This document shows, in pieces, positions 58,057 through 64,000 of a stretch of 64,000 bases of DNA. Below the pieces are notes generated by a model. That model was not told where the DNA came from. It did not search any database and saw only the letters and a program-made list of their open reading frames with translations. This DNA comes from Actinomadura sp. WMMA1423 (GTDB lineage: Bacteria; Actinomycetota; Actinomycetes; Streptosporangiales; Streptosporangiaceae). Where the stretch lies: positions 434,001-498,000 of the forward strand of contig NZ_CP041244.1 in NCBI RefSeq assembly GCF_006547145.1, read 5' to 3'. The stretch's first letter is position 1; the number at the start of each line of letters is the position of its first letter. The position numbers and the translations under genes were made by a program.

Positions 58057-58674
58057 ATGAGAGCACAGGTCCGGCTGGCGGCCGGTAGGCATGGCGCGGG
58101 GGCGGCGCGGCCGATACTGGCCCGCAGGGGCTGCCTGCGAGTTGCGGCGCAGTATTCTGCCTCCATGAACCTTGACGGGATTATTGTCTTGCAGGACCCG
58201 GCGGAGATCCCCGCAGACCCGGCGGACATCCCCCCCGAGGCCCTCATCAACATCGACGTGTGGGCCGCCCTCCAGGGGGTGAAGAAGACGACCGTCGAGG
58301 CGAACCGGTCCAGGCACAACGCCCGGCGCGGGACCCCGCAGGCCAGGGCCGGCGACATGCCCGGCGAGGACACCGTGCTCGGGCGGGTCCCGTTCTGGCG
58401 GATGTCGACCTTCCGGGAGTGGCAGGCCAGCAAGCCGGGCAAGGGCGCGGGCGCGGGCCGCCCGAAGGGAACCGGGGGAAAGTACTCCCCCAGGGCACCC
58501 CGCACCCTGCAACTGCCGGGGAGCTGCCCGCACTGCGAGGAGACGATCCGGCGGAAGGATCTCCCCGAAGACGCCAAGACCCGCAGCCGCCGCAGCCTGG
58601 AGCTGCCTGCGCTGTGCCCGCACTGCCGCCGGGAGATCCGCGGCGAGGACCTCATGGCCAAGGCGTCGACGTGA
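58057..58674 (+). CDS. Putative DNA-binding protein with HTH and two CPHC zinc motifs
   Basis: ATG 58057 has AGGAGG ten bases upstream; ATG 58165 (MNLDGIIVLQDPAEIP) has no site but could be the true start. A helix-turn-helix lies in NIDVWAALQGVKKTTVEANR, followed by a basic GAGAGRPKGTGGKY linker. Two CPHC motifs (SCPHCEETI and LCPHCRREI, about 40 residues apart) could form a zinc ribbon. The bases TTGACGGGATTATT near 58172 resemble the promoter motif at 53906, inside the coding part. A regulator is likely. Confidence 0.6.
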   Translation: MRAQVRLAAGRHGAGAARPILARRGCLRVAAQYSASMNLDGIIVLQDPAEIPADPADIPPEALINIDVWAALQGVKKTTVEANRSRHNARRGTPQARAGDMPGEDTVLGRVPFWRMSTFREWQASKPGKGAGAGRPKGTGGKYSPRAPRTLQLPGSCPHCEETIRRKDLPEDAKTRSRRSLELPALCPHCRREIRGEDLMAKAST

Positions 58675-58907
58675 CCGGCGACGCCAGCGGCCGGGACGGT
58701 GAGCGGCGGGCGGTGTACTACCGGCGGCGACGTCTGGCCCCCCAGACCGGGCCGGTGCCGGAGCCGGAGGTATCGCCCAGCGACCGGCTGCTCGACAGCA
58801 TCCTCGCCGGCGAGGTCGACGCAGTCTGGGCCATCGACAAGGAGACCGGTGAGCCGCGCGCGTTCCCGGCATCCCCGCCCGGCGAGCGGGACCAGGAGCG
58901 CGAGTAG
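58671..58907 (+). CDS. Small hypothetical protein coupled to the HTH/zinc protein
   Basis: The GTG at 58671 overlaps the previous stop as GTGA. The 78 residues are polar (ERRAVYYRRRRLAPQTGPVP; DRLLDSILAGEVDAVWAIDK). Translational coupling suggests it works with the upstream protein. The family was not recognised. Confidence 0.5.
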   Translation: MTGDASGRDGERRAVYYRRRRLAPQTGPVPEPEVSPSDRLLDSILAGEVDAVWAIDKETGEPRAFPASPPGERDQERE

Positions 58908-58920
58908 CTCACAGGTGAGG

Positions 58921-59190
58921 TCAGGCCGTGGCCCAGTCGGTGGCGAGGATGTCGGTCTGGGACGCGACCCAGGGCACGAAGTCGGCGTCGACGGTCCGCA
59001 TCATCAGGTAGGGGCGGAACCGGCACACCGTGCCCTGCTTGATGCCGGTCGCCTGCGCGGTGTTGGCGTTGATGGGGATGCCGTGCGGGTAGCCGGCCTG
59101 GAGCACGATGAACATGCCCTTGCCGTTCCATCCTTCGCGGGTGAGCCTCTCCCCGGCGCGGAGCCGTTCGAGGGCCTGGCCGAAGTCCAT
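58921..59190 (-). CDS. Tad2-like anti-Thoeris protein (DUF2829)
   Basis: The ATG at 59190 follows AGAAAGG. The 89 residues fit DUF2829: MDFGQALERLRAGERLTREG, WNGKGMFIVLQ, PYLMMRTVDADFVPW and ASQTDILATDW. Proteins of this family (Tad2) form oligomers that sequester the cyclic ADP-ribose-type signal of Thoeris defence, protecting the phage. It is first in a short leftward direction set apart from the rightward early genes. The match is by signature and length; no phage-specific divergence in the visible core. Confidence 0.82.
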   Translation of the reverse strand: MDFGQALERLRAGERLTREGWNGKGMFIVLQAGYPHGIPINANTAQATGIKQGTVCRFRPYLMMRTVDADFVPWVASQTDILATDWATA

Positions 59191-59201
59191 GCGTGGCCTT
59201 T

Positions 59202-59825
59202 CTAGGTGAGGAGCCGGGTGCCCCAAGGGCGTCCGGGGCGGCATCGGCAACGGGAGTGGACCGAGCCGGGCAGCCCGATGCGCGGCGGCTTGGACAGCAG
59301 GAAGTCGCGGCCGTGGGCGTGGCGGCAGTCGGCGGTGGTGGAGCCGTCTCGGACGGCGTACCAGCCGAGCCGGTCCCCGTAGATGGCGGCGAGGCGGTCC
59401 ACCTCAATCGCGGTGCGGCGCCGGTTCTGCTGGGCGGCCAGGTGCTGCCGGAGGTATCGCGACTCGGGGCGCAGTGCCTTGCGAACGGCGTCGGCGACGG
59501 TTTCGCCTCTGCTGCGGGTCTTGATCGCGGTGTGGATGCGGCGGGCCGCGTTGACCAGGTACCACGCCCGGTACTTGTGGGCGTCGCGCCGGTCCTGCCG
59601 CTGGGCGCGGCCGGTGGCGCGGGGCGGGCGGTCGGGCAGGATGCGGGCGGCCAGGTCGACGGCGGCGCGGATCGCGGCCGCGGCGAGGCGGAGCGGCTGG
59701 AGTGCCCGGCGCAGCGCTGCCGCCGCGGCGGTGGCGGTCAGGCCGGCGGCCAGGACTGCCGCCGCGGCCTCCACGACCCGCCGGTCACGACGGTCGGGCT
59801 GCGGCTCCTGGTCGTGGCTCGCCAT
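59202..59825 (-). CDS. MuF-like minor head protein
   Basis: The ATG at 59825 gives 207 residues. An N-terminal Ala-rich helical region (VVEAAAAVLAAGLTATAAAA) precedes a C-terminal domain with GWYAVRDGSTTADCRHAHGR and LPGSVHSRCRCRPG, the Cys/His pattern typical of phage Mu F-type proteins (C-terminal domain). In other phages this gene follows the portal gene; here it is 11 kb away in the early region. It overlaps the next gene upstream by 41 bases. Confidence 0.72.
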   Translation of the reverse strand: MASHDQEPQPDRRDRRVVEAAAAVLAAGLTATAAAAALRRALQPLRLAAAAIRAAVDLAARILPDRPPRATGRAQRQDRRDAHKYRAWYLVNAARRIHTAIKTRSRGETVADAVRKALRPESRYLRQHLAAQQNRRRTAIEVDRLAAIYGDRLGWYAVRDGSTTADCRHAHGRDFLLSKPPRIGLPGSVHSRCRCRPGRPWGTRLLT

Positions 59826-60261
59826 CACCGCCCCCAGGCTGCGCGGTGCGGACCGTGTGCCGTTCGAGGAGATCGGCGGCGACGGTGGCAGCCACGTTCA
59901 GCGGCACCATCGGCGGGGTGCCGGTCGCAAAGGGCTCCAGCAGACGGGTCAGGGCGTACACCGCGCCGTCGTCGACGTCCGCGCGGTACAGGTGGGTGTG
60001 GGGCGGCGGCCAGAACGGCAGGACGAGGTTTCCCGCCGAGCTGGCGCGGCTCCGCTCGGCGCGCTGCAGCAGCAGTGCCCATGTCTCGATCGCGTCGTGG
60101 CGCTGGCTGAATCCCTCGACCACCAGGACGTTGAAGCCGAGCAGGCCACGCAGCCGGTGCACGCCGCCCGCCATGATTAGGGCGTCGTGAGGGATGCCGT
60201 GGGTGCGCGCCTCCCTCACACCCTCGCGGTAGCCGGGGGCGCACACCACCGTCGGGATCAT
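59785..60261 (-). CDS. Phage hypothetical protein
   Basis: The 158 residues have a Rossmann-like N-terminus (TVVCAPGYREGVREARTHGI; FNVLVVEGFSQRHDAIETWA) and a C-terminal helical part (LTRLLEPFATGTPPMVPLNV, AATVAADLLERHTV). It overlaps its neighbours on both sides. A nucleotide-related role is possible. The C-terminal part resembles that of the next gene at 60258 (LIEPFASRYGRTVPVADAAR), so the two may be related. Confidence 0.6.
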   Translation of the reverse strand: MIPTVVCAPGYREGVREARTHGIPHDALIMAGGVHRLRGLLGFNVLVVEGFSQRHDAIETWALLLQRAERSRASSAGNLVLPFWPPPHTHLYRADVDDGAVYALTRLLEPFATGTPPMVPLNVAATVAADLLERHTVRTAQPGGGDGEPRPGAAARPS

Positions 60262-60692
60262 TCGGCGTGCGCGCGGGCGAGCGCGCTCTCGTAGGCGACC
60301 CGCTGGCGTTCCAGGACGACCGCGAAGGTGCGGGCGGCGTCCGCCACGGGCACCGTGCGGCCGTAGCGGCTCGCGAAAGGCTCGATCAAGGCGGTGAGGG
60401 TGTCGACGGTGAGGGGGTCGACCACCGTGGTGTAGACGGCGTTGACCAGGGGCGGGTGCGTCGGCAGGATCGGCGGGTCGTCGACCTGCTGCACCGCGTC
60501 CCGGACCTGCTGCCAGACCTGGCCCGCGTCCGGGTGCCGCGAGAACGCGCCCGTGACCGTCACATCGACCGTGGGTTCGTCGGCGAGGCGGTCGAGCTGG
60601 TGGGTGTGGAGCCGGTCAGCGGGCTCGATGCCGAGGGCGTCGGCGGCCTTGTCGGCGTCGGCGCCGTTGAGGGCGCAGATGATCGTCTTCAC
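60258..60692 (-). CDS. Phage hypothetical protein, related to 59785
   Basis: The GTG at 60692 overlaps the previous stop (GTGA). The 144 residues start KTIICALNGADADKAADALG, a Rossmann-like strand-helix, and end with LTALIEPFASRYGRTVPVAD. The ending parallels LTRLLEPFATGTPPMVPLNV of the next protein, suggesting two diverged copies side by side. No catalytic motif was recognised. Confidence 0.6.
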   Translation of the reverse strand: MKTIICALNGADADKAADALGIEPADRLHTHQLDRLADEPTVDVTVTGAFSRHPDAGQVWQQVRDAVQQVDDPPILPTHPPLVNAVYTTVVDPLTVDTLTALIEPFASRYGRTVPVADAARTFAVVLERQRVAYESALARAHAE

Positions 60693-61243
60693 TTCGCGGG
60701 GTTCCGTTCTGCGTTGAGCCGGTCGAGGACCTCGGCGCGGACCTTGTTGTGGCGGGCGTCGGCCAGGGCGTTGTGGACGCCTGCCGGCTGGTCGGGCAGG
60801 GGCGGGTTCCCGAGCCGTTCGGCTTCCTGCCTGAGGTCGTTGGTCCACATCGGGACGCCGGGCGGCAGCGCGCTCATCGGGCCCCACAGCTGGGCGAGCA
60901 CGACGTGGTCGTAGGCGCCGTACCAGGCCCACAGCTGCGGGTCGGGCGTGGCGGCGATGAACGCGTGGACGGCGCGGGCGATCTGCGCGCGCGGCCGGAC
61001 GTCGGGGTGTTCGAGGTCGAGGTGCCCGTGCAGGCAGCGGCAGCGGACGCCGGGCGGGTCCGGCCGCTGCGGCAGCGTCGGCCACACGTTGTCGACCAGC
61101 CAGTCGTTGGCGAAGAACTTCCGGCGGTCGAAGTCGCTGCTGACGGCGTAGAACTCCCGGCCGTCGGCAGCGACCAGGCCAATGCTCACGAGGTCGATCG
61201 TCGTGCCGTCCTCGTTGAACTCGCAGTCGTAGAAGATCCTCAT
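60689..61243 (-). CDS. DEDDh 3'-5' exonuclease, DnaQ/RNase T-like
   Basis: The 184 residues have the first acidic motif FYDCEFNEDGTTIDLVSIGL, a central WYGAYDHVVLAQ, and the last HNALADARHNKV with His and Asp. These three are Exo I, II and III of the DEDDh fold. Single-domain members are often RNases or proofreading-like enzymes; a role in phage RNA or DNA turnover is likely. It starts at ATG 61243 and is first of a coupled pair with 60258. Confidence 0.8.
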   Translation of the reverse strand: MRIFYDCEFNEDGTTIDLVSIGLVAADGREFYAVSSDFDRRKFFANDWLVDNVWPTLPQRPDPPGVRCRCLHGHLDLEHPDVRPRAQIARAVHAFIAATPDPQLWAWYGAYDHVVLAQLWGPMSALPPGVPMWTNDLRQEAERLGNPPLPDQPAGVHNALADARHNKVRAEVLDRLNAERNPAK

Positions 61244-61249
61244 CGCGGG

Positions 61250-61705
61250 TCAGGCCTTCCAGGCTTCGGGGTCGTTGCGGCGGCCCCGCTCGGGCATCAC
61301 GTACGGGTTGGAGGCGTAGGTGTAGCCGAGGTGGTCACCGGTCTTCAGGTGCGGGTTGCCGAGGGAGATGCCGCCTTCGCAGCCGCCGGTGTAGAGGCCG
61401 GGTCCGGTCCAGCCGACGCACGGGTCCCCTTCGTGGCGGCCGTGGGGGCAGCGGTCCAGGTCGGCGACGATCTGGGCCAGCGCTCGCTGCGCGGACTCGT
61501 CGACGGGCAGCTCGGTGAGGTACTCGCGGAGCTTGGCGGCGGCCTGGGCGGCGCGCTGCACGGCCACGGTGAGCGGCGTGTACAAGACCACGGAGGCAAG
61601 TTGCCGGGCGGCGTTCGACTCGTCCAGGCGGGTGAGGTGGTCGCTGGCCCACTGCAACGCCTGCGTGATCCTGGCGAGCTCGCGGGTGGCGTCGTCCTTC
61701 TTCAC
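61250..61705 (-). CDS. Phage hypothetical protein
   Basis: The GTG at 61705 lies behind AAGGAA. The 151 residues have a helical half (ARITQALQWASDHLTRLDES) and a C-terminal half with Cys and His (LDRCPHGRHEGDPCVGWTGP), possibly a small metal site, and the motif GNPHLKTGDHLGY. It is coupled to the gene upstream by a GTGA overlap. The family was not recognised. Confidence 0.6.
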   Translation of the reverse strand: MKKDDATRELARITQALQWASDHLTRLDESNAARQLASVVLYTPLTVAVQRAAQAAAKLREYLTELPVDESAQRALAQIVADLDRCPHGRHEGDPCVGWTGPGLYTGGCEGGISLGNPHLKTGDHLGYTYASNPYVMPERGRRNDPEAWKA

Positions 61706-62001
61706 GGATGCGGGTTCCTTCGCGGGTGGGCGAGGCGAGACTGAGCGGCCGCGGTTGCGGGCAGGCCATCCCTCATCACGCTGCCCGAGGGACGGGTTTC
61801 GAGGGTGTCGGCGAGCTTGCGGAGTTCGCCGGCGATGTTGTCGGCGAGCGTCGAGGCGTGGACGATGGCCTGCACTCGCCGGACCGGCACCGGGGCGGCG
61901 TCGACGGCTTCCCATACGGTGCTGAGCTCGCAGCGGACCGGCACCTCGGCGATGGTCAGGCCGTCCAGGACGACTTTCAGCGGCAGGGCGACTTCGCTCA
62001 T
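61702..62001 (-). CDS. Small phage protein
   Basis: The ATG at 62001 gives 99 residues with a beta-rich start (ALPLKVVLDGLTIAEVPVRC) and a helical middle (ASTLADNIAGELRKLADTLE). It is first in the minus-strand group 62001 to 58921. The family was not recognised. Confidence 0.55.
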   Translation of the reverse strand: MSEVALPLKVVLDGLTIAEVPVRCELSTVWEAVDAAPVPVRRVQAIVHASTLADNIAGELRKLADTLETRPSGSVMRDGLPATAAAQSRLAHPRRNPHP

Positions 62002-62184
62002 GCCGGCTTCTCGTGGCTGATTGGGAAGAGGCGGGCGAGCGCCCGGGGCCACTGTCTCGGCTTGCTCGTGCTTAGGGTCTGGGGCGCGGGAGTGTCGTGC
62101 ATCGCGGGTCTCCGGTCGTGTTCGGCTGGAGTGGCCGGATGAGGCCGGGCGGGGGTGTATCTGCGCACGTGCGGGCGCGCGCTG

Positions 62185-62523
62185 ATGTGGGATGCGATCA
62201 TGCATCGTTTGCTGCCGTTGGGCATTGCCCTGGCGTTCGTGGGCGTGTGGCTCGGGTTCGTGCCGGTGTCGGCCGGCGAGTTCGAGTGCGGGTCGGTGTA
62301 CCGCCCGAAGTCCCTCAGCACGGACCTCGGGCCGAACTTCCCTGGCGAACTGCTGGGCCCGGCGCAGGACGCTTTCGGTTCGACGAACCAGGCGTGCGCA
62401 CGGCAGCGGACACAACTGGTCGCGCTGCCGATGGCCGCGGTCATCGTTGCTGGGATCGGCGCCGCGGTGGCGGGCGGTCTGGCATGGCGGCGAGGAAAGG
62501 TGCTGGCTAGCGCCGCCGAGTAA
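62185..62523 (+). CDS. Small membrane protein with two spans
   Basis: ATG 62185 or 62200 could start this frame; the longer upstream part looks non-coding. The product of about 112 residues has a hydrophobic N-terminus (LLPLGIALAFVGVWLGFV), an extracytoplasmic loop with two Cys (CGSVYRPKS and QACARQ) and a second span (LPMAAVIVAGIGAAVAGGLA). It could be a host-modifying membrane protein. It is divergent from 62001. Confidence 0.55.
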   Translation: MWDAIMHRLLPLGIALAFVGVWLGFVPVSAGEFECGSVYRPKSLSTDLGPNFPGELLGPAQDAFGSTNQACARQRTQLVALPMAAVIVAGIGAAVAGGLAWRRGKVLASAAE

Positions 62524-62527
62524 GGAG

Positions 62528-62579
62528 GCGGCCCTTCGCCCCGTGACCCCCCGCTTGGGTCGAAGGGGCGAAGGGCCGC
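62528..62579 (+). terminator. Terminator of the membrane protein gene
   Basis: A perfect 15-bp stem (62528-62542 with 62565-62579) starts 4 bases after the stop. Confidence 0.75.
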
Positions 62580-62625
62580 TCAATCTCCGGGGCGTCCTGC
62601 CTCGCGCGAAGGACAGGCCCGGAGG

Positions 62626-62663
62626 GCGCACTCAGCCCAGGTCTTGAAGCCCTGGGGGTGCGC
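62626..62663 (-). terminator. Terminator of the HTH gene
   Basis: Two stacked helices, GCGCAC with GTGCGC and CCCAGG with CCTGGG, around an eight-base-plus loop lie 21 bases beyond the end of the minus-strand HTH gene. Confidence 0.5.
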
Positions 62664-62683
62664 AGTCTGGAGCGCGGCGGGTT

Positions 62684-62929
62684 TCAGCCGGCGAACGCGG
62701 CACGCGAGGTGCGTTTCATACTGCCGCTGGTGCGGAGCGCCGCCTCGTAGGCGAGCCGCTCGGCCTTGACGACGTCGCTGCGCCGGTAGATGGGGCGGCG
62801 GGGCGGCGAGCCGTCTGCGGGCGTGAGGTAGCCGTTCGTCCGCCAGGTGCTGATCGTGGACGGCGAGACTTCCATCGCGGTGGCGGCCTGCTTGGTCGTC
62901 CAGTACTCCTCGCCATCGGGGCCGATCAC
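62684..62929 (-). CDS. Excisionase-like or MerR-type HTH protein
   Basis: The GTG at 62929 follows GGGGGTGATC; an ATG at 62962 lies upstream without a site. The 81 residues hold a winged HTH (YWTTKQAATAMEVSPSTIST, then WRTNGYLTP and a wing RRPIYRRSDVVKAERL). Small proteins of this type are recombination directionality factors or regulators in actinophages. No integrase gene is near it in the window. Confidence 0.7.
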   Translation of the reverse strand: MIGPDGEEYWTTKQAATAMEVSPSTISTWRTNGYLTPADGSPPRRPIYRRSDVVKAERLAYEAALRTSGSMKRTSRAAFAG

Positions 62930-63058
62930 GCGATCACCCCCTAGGCGCACGAATGCCCCCAACCGGCGTACCGGGCTGAGGGCATGGGTGTTGCAGGTGA
63001 TCTTTAGTTTGGACCGCAGGTCAGAGCGTTGTCAACGCGGGCACGGTGCCTGATTCGG

Positions 63059-63256
63059 TCACGCACGATCGAGTGCCTGGGGCAGCTGAATGGTGCAGGG
63101 CTGTCCGGTGTGTGCGGGGCGGACGCACGCCCAGCCGCCGGCGTTGGGCGCGACGATGTGCATCGCGGGAAGCAGCGGCAGAATCGACGGCCCGTCAACG
63201 AACAGTCCGTCCTCAGGACCGGGCGGGGTGTGCTCGCGCGCAGCGGTCGACAGCAT
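63059..63256 (-). CDS. Small hypothetical protein
   Basis: The ATG at 63256 is preceded by GAGGAG at five bases. The 65 residues (FVDGPSILPLLPAMHIVAPN; GWACVRPAHTGQPCTIQLPQ) contain two Cys and are compact. The family is not recognised. It may be the last chromosomal or phage gene before the phosphotransferase gene. Confidence 0.5.
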   Translation of the reverse strand: MLSTAAREHTPPGPEDGLFVDGPSILPLLPAMHIVAPNAGGWACVRPAHTGQPCTIQLPQALDRA

Positions 63257-63380
63257 GGCTCCTCAACGAGGCGAAGGCTTCCAGGTGGGATGCCCTATTG
63301 TCTCGGCTCGGCCCGACAGAACGCGACTCCAGGTAGATCGCCGATGCGGGAGCCTCACGCATGCGCTGCCCTCATGGCGG

Positions 63381-64000
63381 CTACGCCCAGCCCGTGCGGT
63401 GCGCGACCCAGGCCGCGGCGGCGCGCGCGGCCCGCGCCTGGTGAGCCCGCAGGTGCGGCACGCCAGGCGGGTCTGGGAGCCGCGACTGGCGCGCCCAGTA
63501 GCCTGCGAACGCCGCGGCGTACCCGGTCACGACCGCATCGTCCGCGCCCGCCGCCTCGAGCGCCGTGCCGAGCGCGCCGGCGACGACGGCCTCGGCTGCT
63601 GCTGGAGTGTGCCCCGCCAAGATCAGGTGTGGGATGAGGTCGGCAACGTCGATCCATGCTGCGCCTCTGACCGGCTGCCCCCAGTCCACCAGCATCGCTC
63701 GGCGCCCGGTGACCAGGAGGTTGCTGCGGTTGATGTCGCCGTGCAGGAGGGTGGCGCCGTCGGCGGCCGGTAGCCACGTGGTCTCGGCGTCAGCGAGGGC
63801 CTGGAGGTTGCGGCGCACCCACGGGTCAGCGGGAGGTTCGGGTACGGCGGCCAACTCCCGCCAGCCGTGCACGAAGCCGGCGAGTTCCTTCCCGGCGTCC
63901 GGGACGTCCAGCACTGGGCAGGGGGTGAGTGAGGCCGCGAGCCCGGCCACCATCTCCACCACCACGACGACGTCCGCAGAGCCCGGCGTCAGGTCTGCGT
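63381..64000 (-). CDS. Aminoglycoside phosphotransferase-family protein, 5' end outside window
   Basis: The frame is open to the right edge, so the N-terminal lobe is missing here. The visible C-terminal lobe has the Brenner motif HGDINRSNLLV (catalytic Asp, Asn) and MLVDWGQPVRGAAWIDVADL with the metal-binding Asp in place of DFG. The substrate cannot be told; many members act on small metabolites, not drugs. GC content is host-like. It probably marks chromosomal DNA or unrelated cargo beyond the phage genes. Confidence 0.8.
   Translation of the reverse strand, partial: ADLTPGSADVVVVVEMVAGLAASLTPCPVLDVPDAGKELAGFVHGWRELAAVPEPPADPWVRRNLQALADAETTWLPAADGATLLHGDINRSNLLVTGRRAMLVDWGQPVRGAAWIDVADLIPHLILAGHTPAAAEAVVAGALGTALEAAGADDAVVTGYAAAFAGYWARQSRLPDPPGVPHLRAHQARAARAAAAWVAHRTGWA

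Overview
The window is about 64 kb of high-GC DNA with actinomycete-type genes (short or overlapping intergenic spaces, frequent GTG starts, strong purine-rich ribosome binding sites, a SARP regulator, a DUF574-type methyltransferase, an XRE/TPR regulator, a P450). It fits a filamentous actinomycete; the genus cannot be read from the sequence. Almost everything is accessory DNA in four blocks.

Block 1 (1-10.4 kb, mostly + strand) looks like one end of an integrative/conjugative element: small membrane proteins, an FtsK/TraB-like DNA translocase, a winged-helix protein, an intact tyrosine recombinase and a serine-recombinase-like protein that lacks its catalytic serine. It then holds three related small helical proteins of unknown function (6031-6468, 9352-9750, 9839-10252), two of them behind a nearly identical promoter plus leader of about 125 bp. 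Between them sits a TROVE/Ro60-like protein (6908-8569) directly preceded by a highly structured non-coding stretch with a Y-RNA-like stem and a tRNA-like T-arm/acceptor, so this is probably a bacterial Ro60-Y RNA pair.

Block 2 (10.4-23 kb) is chromosomal-type accessory DNA: a P450 downstream of a SARP regulator fused to a degenerate methyltransferase-like domain, with 11-bp-spaced heptamer repeats upstream; a small operon containing a DUF574 methyltransferase, divergent from an XRE/TPR regulator; a CutA protein; a Tn3 transposase remnant; a Ser/Thr kinase with a repetitive helical tail; an IS5-type insertion sequence; and a frameshifted gene.

Block 3 (23-53.7 kb, minus strand) is a siphovirus late region in standard order when read right to left: small terminase candidates, large terminase, portal, scaffold, major capsid, head accessory and connector genes, tail terminator, major tail protein, tail assembly chaperones with a GGGAAAG slippery site, an 1879-residue tape measure protein carrying two wall-degrading domains, distal tail and baseplate proteins, tail fibre-like proteins including a glycosidase-like one, a lysozyme-type endolysin and a holin. 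Two + strand cargo genes (a PIN-like nuclease at 40.7-42.0 kb and a DUF3800 protein at 48.6-49.4 kb) interrupt it.

Block 4 (53.7-64 kb) holds the phage early or accessory genes: DUF2786 and DUF3560 proteins, small uncharacterised genes, a Tad2-type anti-Thoeris protein, a MuF-like protein, a DEDDh exonuclease and an excisionase-like HTH protein. A 29-copy, 34-bp tandem array (54824-55803) lies between two promoters that share an extended motif. At the right end are a small gene and the C-terminal part of an aminoglycoside-phosphotransferase-family protein. No phage integrase, C1-type repressor or attachment sites are visible for the phage, so its borders are open.
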